DNA of 5,590 nucleotides from contig JAJYJD010000248.1 of assembly GCA_021789755.1 (NCBI GenBank), positions 1 to 5,590 on the forward strand, given 5' to 3'. Positions 1-5,081 of the stretch are shown in pieces. Numbering within the stretch: the first letter of the stretch is position 1; the number at the start of each line of letters is the position of its first letter. This stretch comes from Bacteroidota bacterium (GTDB lineage Bacteria > Bacteroidota > Ignavibacteria > Kryptoniales > JAKASW01). The notes below the pieces were generated by a model, which worked only from the letters and a program-made list of their open reading frames with translations, was not told the origin of the DNA and searched no databases. The translations under genes and the position numbers were made by a program.

Positions 1-154
1 CCGCCTTCGGCACAAACCGATCTTTCAAATCGCGGGGATTGAAGTCTATCGTGTGGAGGGGAAACTCAGCGATGGCACAGATTTGCGGTACCGCGTCCGC
101 AAATCTGTCTTGCGAGACCTTACCCGGCGGGTTTGCCGGGAACTTCGCATGTAG
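1..154 (+). CDS. 3' end of an unrecognised gene (partial)
   Basis: Reading from base 2, an open frame of 50 codons runs without interruption to a TAG at 152-154; the start lies outside the window. The visible tail is strongly basic, contains IAGIEVYRVEG followed by a charged stretch rich in Arg, and ends in CRELRM. The alternation of hydrophobic and charged residues looks like a beta-strand followed by an amphipathic helix, but I do not recognise the family and assign no function. A second frame is also open over most of this stretch, so the coding call rests mainly on protein-like composition. No clear terminator follows: the gap up to 325 has only a short T run at 189-193 without a compact stem before it. 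The tail contains a perfect inverted repeat, listed separately. Confidence 0.5.
   Translation, partial: RLRHKPIFQIAGIEVYRVEGKLSDGTDLRYRVRKSVLRDLTRRVCRELRM
77..108. repeat. perfect 12-bp inverted repeat with 8-base loop
   Basis: ACAGATTTGCGG at 77-88 is the exact reverse complement of CCGCAAATCTGT at 97-108, with loop TACCGCGT between. As RNA it would form a stable 12-bp hairpin. No T run follows, so it does not look like an intrinsic terminator, and it sits inside the tail of the first reading frame. A second, smaller inverted repeat (CCCGGC at 123-128 with GCCGGG at 135-140) follows 14 bases later. The structure is visible directly; any role is unknown. Confidence 0.75.
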
Positions 155-276
155 TTAGCGCGTTATAATTTTGACGTTCGCCGGGCTATTTTTCGACTTT
201 TCCAACTGCCCCGACAACGGCCCGCCATTTCGCCCAACCGGTACAGGAGGGGGGTGACAGCGATCATTTGATTAAT

Positions 277-292
277 AGGAGCGCGTGTTGCA
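277..292 (+). promoter_or_regulatory. candidate sigma-54 (-24/-12) promoter for the pilin-like operon
   Basis: AGGAGCGCGTGTTGCA matches the RpoN consensus TGGCACG-N4-TTGCA at the invariant GG (278-279) and GC (290-291), which are separated by exactly 10 bases, and also in the CG before the spacer and the TTGCA block. It would start transcription near 303, leaving a leader of about 23 bases that contains the ribosome binding site (AAAGGAGA, 313-320) for the gene at 326. Sigma-54 control of pilin genes is known in other bacteria. A small ATCA-TT-TGAT palindrome lies just upstream (263-272). No good sigma-70 pair was found in this gap, although an isolated TATAAT occurs at 164-169. The remaining gap, from 155, shows nothing else I can name. 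Confidence 0.5.
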
Positions 293-325
293 CCTTTACT
301 CGAATTAGTGTTAAAGGAGAACTAA

Positions 326-835
326 ATGGGTACCGGACAGACTCTTCTAACCATCGGAGCCGTAATGCTCCTGGGGACTATTATACTCACGACCAGCAGA
401 AGTCTTGTAGATAATAACGAGGTCATGCTCAAGAATAATCTCGGGCTTGAAGAGGTGTCCCTTGCAACATCCATCATTGAAGAAGCTCAAGAGAAACCAT
501 TCGACGAGAGCACTATTCTGCAAACGGACACTTCGCTGAGCCAGTTGACTCCTCCGTCTGCTCTCGGCCAGGAGGGCAACGATCCAACAGATACGAATGA
601 CTTTGACGACTACAACGGACTGGATGATACGGGCCTTGTCCAGATCGATACGATGAATACCAAGCTTATTTACTACGCAAGAACTCGGGTCTACTATGTT
701 TCGCCGGGCTCTCTGGACGACAGTTCAAGCACTGCGACCTGGGCCAAACGGCTGGATGTGTCGGTCTGGAGCAAAGATGCTCCCGGCGACACTGTAAAAA
801 TGTCCACGGTATACGGTTACTGGTGGTTTAGGTGA
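326..835 (+). CDS. PilV/GspI-like divergent minor pilin (type IV pilin-like protein)
   Basis: The 169-residue product has a tiny N-terminus (MGTGQ), one hydrophobic helix at about residues 5-23, and then an amphipathic helical stretch with LATSIIEEAQEKPFDE (about 46-61). That stretch resembles the region after the transmembrane helix in PilV/GspI pseudopilins ('LATSLAEEAL'). The rest is acidic and Ser/Thr/Asp-rich, ending in beta-like strands (RLDVSVWSKD near 142-151), as in the C-terminal sheet of pseudopilins; there are no cysteines. The classical GFTLxE prepilin motif is absent: if processed after Gly2 or Gly4, position +5 is not Glu. AAAGGAGA lies 5 bases before the ATG, so the start is secure. 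It is the first of three genes with gaps of only 9 bases, probably one transcript. By position and shape I infer a minor subunit of a type IV pilus or type II secretion-like filament; the fold class is likelier than the exact subunit. Confidence 0.6.
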   Translation: MGTGQTLLTIGAVMLLGTIILTTSRSLVDNNEVMLKNNLGLEEVSLATSIIEEAQEKPFDESTILQTDTSLSQLTPPSALGQEGNDPTDTNDFDDYNGLDDTGLVQIDTMNTKLIYYARTRVYYVSPGSLDDSSSTATWAKRLDVSVWSKDAPGDTVKMSTVYGYWWFR

Positions 836-844
836 GGTGAGAAA

Positions 845-1450
845 ATGGGCAGTTCAACAATGTTGGATATTGTCAGCTCTATTCTAATTGGAGGATTTCT
901 CCTGCTTGTTGCAGTTAGAATGGATGCTCAGGCGACCAAGAACACTTACGACTCGGAGGCGAGCCTAACCGTCCAGGAAAATCTGACTTCCCTGATTGAA
1001 AACATAGAATGGGATTTCAGGAAAATCGGTTACTGCAAGAATCCGAATCTGACGGAAGACCCTTCGTTGTACATACTGTTCGGCGACTCCGACAGTGTTG
1101 CCTTCGTAGCCGACTTGAGCAATGTCGGGAAACTGGATACAGTCAGATGGTGGTTGGGTGATAGTGTGGCAGGGAGTCCCAATCCTAATATCAGGCTGCT
1201 ATGCAGACAAGTGGACGAAAGTCCTACTTTGAGTTCAAACCTTGGAGTCACTGAGTTCTCGCTGGCTTTCTTCGACGCGTTCGGCCAGCAAATTACTCCT
1301 CAGTATATAGGGGGATCACCCGCCCCGCCGCAGCTGATACAATTGACCGTTAAGGTTGAGCCGACTGCGGCATATGACACTGCATACTCGAGCAACTACG
1401 CGATCTGGAGACAAACCAGACTGGTTTCTAGAAACCTAAAGAACAGATAG
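845..1450 (+). CDS. PilW/GspJ-like divergent minor pilin
   Basis: The 201-residue product begins MGSSTML and has a single hydrophobic helix at about residues 7-24. A long helix follows, containing LTVQENLTSLIENIEWDFRK and then IGYC (residues 41-64). This closely parallels the PilW pattern in which a long helix ends in 'DiRxAGY'. Further on, LGVTEFSLAFFDAFGQ corresponds to the PilW/GspJ 'gV..l...Y...G' strand, and the C-terminus WRQTRLVSRNLKNR resembles the usual basic end of that family. Two cysteines (residue 64 and one in RLLCRQ) could form a disulfide outside the membrane. There is no GFTLxE motif. GAGGTGA at 834-840 is a good ribosome binding site 4 bases before the ATG and overlaps the end of the previous gene, which suggests coupled translation. 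I infer a minor filament subunit assembled together with its neighbours. Confidence 0.6.
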   Translation: MGSSTMLDIVSSILIGGFLLLVAVRMDAQATKNTYDSEASLTVQENLTSLIENIEWDFRKIGYCKNPNLTEDPSLYILFGDSDSVAFVADLSNVGKLDTVRWWLGDSVAGSPNPNIRLLCRQVDESPTLSSNLGVTEFSLAFFDAFGQQITPQYIGGSPAPPQLIQLTVKVEPTAAYDTAYSSNYAIWRQTRLVSRNLKNR

Positions 1451-1459
1451 AGGTGTAAA

Positions 1460-2842
1460 ATGGTTGGAAGAGGTACGCTAATCGTAATACTTGGCTTCAG
1501 TCTCATATTCGGGGTTGCAAGCCAGTATTGGAACAGGGAAAGTCTGGCGGCCACCGACAACTTCGTTCAATATTATGACGAAACGACTGTACACAATTTG
1601 GCTGTCAGCGCTGCAAACATTGCTGCCGACTCCGTCTTCAGAGATCCCAGACATACTTTTTCCGGTGTTTCGGACCAACTTGATGGCGGTACGATCAACA
1701 TGAGCTCCCAGTGGGATATCTTGAGCGGTGACAGCGACTTAATGGTGACTGCGATCGGGAATTACCCCGGCACATACGGCAACCAGGTGGACACGGTGCA
1801 AGTAATATTAAGCCCGAGCAGATTCTCCAGGTTTGCATTTTTCTCCAATAGCGAGAATGGCACATACTTCATAACCGGCGACACGCTGACCGGGCCGTAC
1901 CATACTAACGGCTCAATGTACTTGTCCGGTGTCCCCGTTATAAAAGGGAGCGTAACCACGGGGACAGGTACCGTTCCCGGTACGCTTCCCAACGCCAGCG
2001 GAGACACGCTGAAGTGCAATAGCTATCAATCGGGTGTCAATATCCCGATGCCCACAAGCCTGAGTCAATATTCTACGGCCGCAACGAAGACATTTTCGAA
2101 CACGGATGCAAACAGCGGAGATACTTACGACGTCTATTTGACGTTCGGCGTTAACTCAACCACAGGCACGCCCACAGTTTCATTCTATACGTCGCTGTAT
2201 ACCAAATCCTCAGGAACGACGAGGATCCCGGCCACCGGAGATTCTACAGTAGCCCTGAGCACCTTCGAGAGCGGAGGGCAGGGGGTCATCCTGGTCAATA
2301 ACGGAGACGTGCATGTGCAAGGAACGCTGGACGGGGACGTGACCGTAATTGCGCAGCAAGGTCCAGGGACGAGTGCCAACGCGTCTAACAGCATCAGCGC
2401 AAAGACACCGCAGAAGAACCTGTTTATGGCCGACGGAAACTCAACACCTAACGGGAACGTTATAATTGAGGGGAATATTAAGTACAACACCGATCCGCAA
2501 ACAACCCCGAGCAGCCAGGACATGTTGGGCCTCGTAGCCGATAACAGCGTGGCTATTAACACTCAGACTTCGCAGAGCTTGACTATCGATGCCGCCGTCT
2601 TCGCGAGAACCGGAGAATTTACATACTTGAACTACAACGTCGGCAGCACGATGGGCTATCTGAATCTCTACGGATCGATCTCGAATAACATCCGCGGACC
2701 CGTAGGCACGTTTAAAGCCGGTACGCACACAATCAACACCGGATATCTGAAGAATTACAGGTATGATTCACGGCTCGCAACGATGCACCCGCCGTCTTTT
2801 CCGAGCACCGGCACCTTCGACATCGTTGCATGGAGAGAATGA
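1460..2842 (+). CDS. PilX/GspK-position pilin-like protein with large beta-rich ectodomain
   Basis: The 460-residue product starts MVGRG, followed by a hydrophobic helix at about residues 6-21 and then LAVSAANIAADSVFRD (47-62), which parallels the PilX post-membrane helix ('alnlAEaGl..a'). The remainder is Gly/Ser/Thr/Asn-rich and beta-like: a DTLTGPYHTNGSMYLSGVPV segment (141-160), a VILVNNGDVHVQGTLDGDV segment (276-294) reminiscent of parallel beta-helix or polymer-forming repeats, MLGLVADNSVAI (355-366), and a C-terminal YRYDSRL...PPSFPS...VAWRE (433-460). From memory this pattern matches an uncharacterised family (possibly DUF4900) that joins a PilX-like N-terminus to such an ectodomain; I could not check this. 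It is far longer than a typical PilX of under 200 residues. One cysteine is present. The ribosome binding site GAGGTG (1450-1455) lies just before the ATG, 9 bases after the previous stop. Likely a tip or surface-exposed subunit. Confidence 0.6.
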   Translation: MVGRGTLIVILGFSLIFGVASQYWNRESLAATDNFVQYYDETTVHNLAVSAANIAADSVFRDPRHTFSGVSDQLDGGTINMSSQWDILSGDSDLMVTAIGNYPGTYGNQVDTVQVILSPSRFSRFAFFSNSENGTYFITGDTLTGPYHTNGSMYLSGVPVIKGSVTTGTGTVPGTLPNASGDTLKCNSYQSGVNIPMPTSLSQYSTAATKTFSNTDANSGDTYDVYLTFGVNSTTGTPTVSFYTSLYTKSSGTTRIPATGDSTVALSTFESGGQGVILVNNGDVHVQGTLDGDVTVIAQQGPGTSANASNSISAKTPQKNLFMADGNSTPNGNVIIEGNIKYNTDPQTTPSSQDMLGLVADNSVAINTQTSQSLTIDAAVFARTGEFTYLNYNVGSTMGYLNLYGSISNNIRGPVGTFKAGTHTINTGYLKNYRYDSRLATMHPPSFPSTGTFDIVAWRE

Positions 2843-2866
2843 CAAAAGTTGCATTCATCTTTAGTG

Positions 2867-2901
2867 AGCGCCGGGTTATCTCAATGGGATACGGCGCTTT
2901 C
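2867..2901 (+). terminator. probable intrinsic terminator of the pilin-like operon
   Basis: AGCGCCG (2867-2873) pairs perfectly with CGGCGCT (2892-2898), with a further inner TATC/GATA pairing, and is followed by TTTCGTATT. It lies 24 bases after the stop of the third pilin-like gene and just before the next promoter. The T tract is short, so termination may be partial. Confidence 0.5.
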
Positions 2902-2904
2902 GTA

Positions 2905-2933
2905 TTGACATAAACGTCAGGTTGAGTTAATAT
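2905..2933 (+). promoter_or_regulatory. sigma-70-type promoter for the HTH gene and possibly yicC-gmk-rpoZ-coaBC
   Basis: A perfect -35 box TTGACA (2905-2910) and a -10 box TAATAT (2928-2933) are separated by the ideal 17 bases. Transcription would start near 2940, about 20 bases before the ATG, with the ribosome binding site GAAGGAG at 2944-2950. A small TGAC-N6-GTCA inverted repeat (2906-2919) overlaps the -35 box and could be an operator. The next genes show no equally good promoter of their own. Confidence 0.65.
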
Positions 2934-2958
2934 ACGGTGTAACGAAGGAGATTGTACC

Positions 2959-3159
2959 ATGATGAGTGATGTGCAGAAGAGGATGAAAATCGTCCAGACG
3001 TACAAGAGACTTGAAAGCTTGAGGAGCGCAGCTGAGAAAGCAGGCGTGAACGTCAAGACCGTCAAGAAATGGGTCGACAGGTTCGCGAAGTACGGTAAGA
3101 AGGGACTTATCGACAAGCGATTCAAGATGCCGGAAAAGTCAAAGGGCAGATCAAGATAG
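2959..3159 (+). CDS. small basic helix-turn-helix protein, transposase-head-like
   Basis: This 66-residue product is almost entirely a helix-turn-helix DNA-binding unit. A helix around RMKIVQTYKRLESL is followed by RSAAEKAGVNVKTVKKWVDR (about residues 22-41), the AxxxGV..xTVxxWxxR pattern of the N-terminal HTH of IS481/IS630-type transposases and related integrases. RFAKYGKKGLIDKRFKMPEK then matches their usual 'Y...G..GL.dr.rrP' linker, where the protein stops. About a third of residues are Lys or Arg. No catalytic DDE domain follows and the downstream DNA does not continue one. GAAGGAG lies 8 bases before the first of two consecutive ATG codons (2959, 2962), and a strong promoter precedes it, so it looks expressed rather than decayed. 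It may be a domesticated regulator or a transposase remnant; the target is unknown. It stands at the head of the yicC cluster with no clear terminator between. Confidence 0.7.
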   Translation: MMSDVQKRMKIVQTYKRLESLRSAAEKAGVNVKTVKKWVDRFAKYGKKGLIDKRFKMPEKSKGRSR

Positions 3160-3237
3160 GAGCCGCTGTAATAATTCGGGAGTCCTTGATCGGCCGGCGG
3201 CATATCGATGAAGGCGGCGGGCGAGGCCGTAATTTGT

Positions 3238-3271
3238 GAATTTTCGGAACCATTCCGCAGGAATTTTCGGA
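3238..3271. repeat. 11-bp direct repeat just upstream of yicC
   Basis: GAATTTTCGGA occurs at 3238-3248 and again at 3261-3271, a period of 23 bases. Between and overlapping the copies is a small inverted repeat CGGAA-CCA-TTCCG (3245-3257). Because 23 is not a multiple of three, the repeat is not a repeated peptide, which favours a nucleotide-level role and supports non-coding status for this stretch. The second copy overlaps the weak AGGA ribosome binding site (3259-3262) of yicC. Confidence 0.65.
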
Positions 3272-3280
3272 TCATGATCC
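3269..3280. promoter_or_regulatory. 12-bp palindrome spanning the yicC start codon
   Basis: GGATCATGATCC is a perfect palindrome containing the ATG of yicC (3274-3276) at its middle. It overlaps the end of the second direct repeat. It could be a protein-binding site or simply a chance sequence; the function is inferred only from position. Confidence 0.35.
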
Positions 3281-4149
3281 AAAGTATGACCGGCTTCGGC
3301 AAAGGCGAGGCCAAAGTTGGAGAATGCACCGCTTCAGTCGAAATTAGAAGCGTAAACAGCCGATACCTCGAGATCGGCGTCAAGCTTCCGCAATCTCTTT
3401 CCACGCGCGAGATGGAAATCCGTGAGACAATCAGGCAGCGGATCGGAAGGGGGAAGATTTCAATCCTGGTGTCGACAAGCTCCGGCCCGCAGGAGAACGA
3501 GATTTCCGTCGATCCGGAATCCGTGAAACAAGTCGTTAAACTTTTAAAATCTCTCAAGAAGTCAGCCGGGATCTCATCACCGGTCAAGCTTGAGCATCTG
3601 CTTCTCTTCAGAGACCTTTTTAAAGGCGCCTCTCCCGAGGCGATGGACGGTGAGGAGTGGGAGGCGGCCAAGGAGGCTCTGGAGCTCGCTGTCGCGCAAC
3701 TTCAGGAGGCGAGATCCACTGAAGGGATCTCGCTAAAGAATGACCTCCTCGGTCGTATATCGAAATTGGAATCAGCCCTTGAGAAGATCGAGTCCCTTTC
3801 TCAACTGCGTACCGAGGAGGAGAAATCGAAATTGCGGCAGAAGGTCGGCGATCTGCTCAACGGAAAAGAAATTGATCCATCCCGTCTCGAGCTGGAAATT
3901 GTTCTCCTGGCCGATAAGCTGGATATCACTGAAGAGGTCGTCAGGTTCCATACTCACAACCGGTTTTTCATAGAACTTCTTGAAGGAGAGGAGTCGAACG
4001 GAAGGAGACTGAACTTTCTGCTACAGGAAATGAACAGGGAAGTCAACACGATGGGGTCCAAGGCGTTCGACGCAGATATGTCGCATCTCGTGGTTGAGAC
4101 AAAGGAAGAACTTGAGAAGATACGAGAACAGGTGCAGAACCTGGAATGA
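3274..4149 (+). CDS. yicC: YicC/YloC family endoribonuclease
   Basis: The product has 291 residues, close to the roughly 290 usual for the family. It opens with the hallmark MIQSMTGFGKGE, followed by VEIRSVNSRYLEI (22-34) of the N-terminal YicC domain. The C-terminal domain (DUF1732) carries DITEEVVRFHTHNRFF (217-232) and the conserved block from RRLNFLLQEMNREVNTMGSK (244-263) to EKIREQVQNLE (281-291). Family members in E. coli and B. subtilis have been described as endoribonucleases acting on RNA turnover in the cytoplasm. An upstream in-frame ATG at 3208 would add 22 residues without family similarity and has no good ribosome binding site, so I prefer 3274. The ribosome binding site there (AGGA, 3259-3262) is weak and lies in a repeat-rich region. 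The stop codon overlaps the start of gmk (ATGA), indicating coupled translation. Confidence 0.93.
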   Translation: MIQSMTGFGKGEAKVGECTASVEIRSVNSRYLEIGVKLPQSLSTREMEIRETIRQRIGRGKISILVSTSSGPQENEISVDPESVKQVVKLLKSLKKSAGISSPVKLEHLLLFRDLFKGASPEAMDGEEWEAAKEALELAVAQLQEARSTEGISLKNDLLGRISKLESALEKIESLSQLRTEEEKSKLRQKVGDLLNGKEIDPSRLELEIVLLADKLDITEEVVRFHTHNRFFIELLEGEESNGRRLNFLLQEMNREVNTMGSKAFDADMSHLVVETKEELEKIREQVQNLE

Positions 4150-4736
4150 AGCGGCGAGGAATGCTGCTCGTGATATCGGCTCCGAGCGGCGGGGGTAAGA
4201 CAACGATCGTAAAGGAGGTCTTGCGGCAATACCCGTCATTCGAGTTTTCCGTTTCGGCGACTACGCGCGCGATCCGGCCCGGCGAAAGAGATGGCAAGGA
4301 CTATTTCTTTCTCACCAGGGCCGAATTCGAAAAGAAGCTTGCGGCGGGCGAGCTTATTGAACATGAAGAAATCTATTCTAATTACTACGGTACGCTGAAG
4401 AGCCAGGTAGATGACGCGCTTTCGAACGGGAAAGATATCGTGTTCGACGTCGATGTGAAAGGCGGACTCTCCATCAAATCGAAATTCGCTGAAGCGATAC
4501 TGATATTCATCAAGCCTCCGTCTCTCGATATCCTGAAAAAAAGACTGGAAGGAAGGGGAAGCGAGACGCTTGAGCAGGTCCAGCGACGGATGGCAAGGGC
4601 TCAGATGGAGCTTGAGAAAGGTGAGGGATATGACTATATTATTACTAATGATGAGCTAAAACGTGCAGTTAATGAGGTTTTTGACATCATAAACAAGAAA
4701 CGTAAGGAGTTTTCTAGTGGGACTGAAACCGATTGA
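4146..4736 (+). CDS. gmk: guanylate kinase
   Basis: It catalyses ATP + GMP to ADP + GDP in the cytoplasm, an essential step of guanine nucleotide synthesis. The 196-residue length is typical. The P-loop SAPSGGGKTT is at 11-20, with Ala replacing the first Gly of the Walker A consensus, as I recall from other members. The GMP-binding segment SVSATTRAIRPGERDGKDYF covers 35-54, and EEIYSNYYGT (74-83) is the conserved 'f.NyYGT' motif. VFDVDVKGG (99-107) corresponds to the 'ldiDvqG' strand, and the lid region has RLEGRGSETLEQVQRRM (133-149). YDYIITND (162-169) is also conserved. The start overlaps the yicC stop by 4 bases; an internal Met6 is possible but has its GAGGA too close. The gene's end overlaps the rpoZ start by 20 bases. 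gmk beside rpoZ is a widely conserved arrangement (as in E. coli gmk-rpoZ-spoT). Confidence 0.97.
   Translation: MKRRGMLLVISAPSGGGKTTIVKEVLRQYPSFEFSVSATTRAIRPGERDGKDYFFLTRAEFEKKLAAGELIEHEEIYSNYYGTLKSQVDDALSNGKDIVFDVDVKGGLSIKSKFAEAILIFIKPPSLDILKKRLEGRGSETLEQVQRRMARAQMELEKGEGYDYIITNDELKRAVNEVFDIINKKRKEFSSGTETD
4703..4709 (+). promoter_or_regulatory. ribosome binding site fixing the GTG start of rpoZ
   Basis: TAAGGAG, an almost complete anti-Shine-Dalgarno match, lies 7 bases before the GTG at 4717 and inside the last codons of gmk. No ATG occurs at a suitable place, so this site decides the start and shows rpoZ is translated from within the gmk reading frame. Confidence 0.8.
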
Positions 4737-5013
4737 TATACGCCAACTTGACATTGTTACCGGAAACGCGTACGAAGCTATAGTTGTCGCCTCTCGCAGG
4801 GCGAGACAAATCAGCGATGAGAGGAAAGTGGAATTCAGTCAGCGCCTCGAAGGGATCAAGCAAATCCAGGAATCGCTCGAAGAGGATGAGAAAGTCAACC
4901 CGGAACAGGTTGAGCTGAGTAAAGAGTTCGATAAGTTGCAGAAGCCGACCGAGCAGTCACTGAGCGAGCTCCTTGACGGCAAGATCATCTATCGCTACAA
5001 AACACCCCTGTAA
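4717..5013 (+). CDS. rpoZ: DNA-directed RNA polymerase subunit omega (RpoZ/Rpb6 family)
   Basis: The 98-residue product contains TGNAYEAIVVASRRARQI (15-32), the signature of the omega/Rpb6 family in which a conserved helix binds the beta' subunit and helps RNA polymerase assembly. The C-terminal half has an acidic linker (SLEEDEKVNPEQVELSKEF) and then KPTEQSLSELLDGKIIYRYK (76-95), the usual 'P...A..Ell.gKi.y' element. This form is the one seen in Bacteroidota/Chlorobi-type bacteria. Translation starts at GTG 4717 from a strong ribosome binding site and overlaps gmk by 20 bases, so the two are probably made from one message. In E. coli, omega contributes to a ppGpp site on RNA polymerase, and gmk supplies GDP for guanine nucleotides; whether that link applies here is inference. 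The gene ends 63 bases before coaBC with no clear terminator. Confidence 0.9.
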   Translation: MGLKPIDIRQLDIVTGNAYEAIVVASRRARQISDERKVEFSQRLEGIKQIQESLEEDEKVNPEQVELSKEFDKLQKPTEQSLSELLDGKIIYRYKTPL

Positions 5014-5025
5014 AAATCCTGAACT

Positions 5026-5081
5026 GACATGTCTGCTGGCGTCTTGACGCGGTTCGAGTGAGACTGAGCCCGCGACATGTC
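5026..5081. repeat. duplicated palindrome GACATGTC, second copy over the coaBC start
   Basis: The self-complementary octamer GACATGTC occurs at 5026-5033 and at 5074-5081. The second copy contains the coaBC start codon (5077-5079). Between them is a small GCGTC-TT-GACGC inverted repeat (5039-5050). Because the octamer is its own reverse complement, the two copies could pair in RNA and close a roughly 40-base loop, masking the start codon; alternatively they may be a pair of protein-binding sites. There is no T run, so it is not an obvious terminator. Confidence 0.5.

Noticed and set aside
164..169. A perfect TATAAT box as a sigma-70 promoter for the pilin-like genes.
   Set aside because: No acceptable -35 box lies 16-18 bases upstream, and it would leave a leader of about 150 bases; the -24/-12 site is better placed.
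123..193. CCCGGC (123-128) pairing with GCCGGG (180-185) followed by a T run, as a terminator for the first gene.
   Set aside because: The loop would exceed 50 bases and a nearer partner at 135-140 competes, so it is not a convincing intrinsic terminator.
288..316. TTGCAC-17-TTAAAG as a sigma-70 promoter.
   Set aside because: The -10 box is poor and overlaps the ribosome binding site, so transcription would begin at the start codon.
3208..3273. An N-terminal extension of yicC starting at the ATG 3208.
   Set aside because: The family begins at MIxSMTGFG, no good ribosome binding site precedes 3208, and this stretch holds an out-of-frame direct repeat.
2733..3671. A 312-codon open frame on the minus strand across the intergenic region and yicC.
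   Set aside because: It lies antisense to the HTH gene and to yicC, which have family-level matches, and its peptide is low-complexity Ser/Arg/Leu text with no recognisable domain.
4536..4542. A run of seven A in gmk as a possible slippage or programmed frameshift site.
   Set aside because: The gmk frame is intact and full length across it, and neither shifted product would make a recognisable protein.
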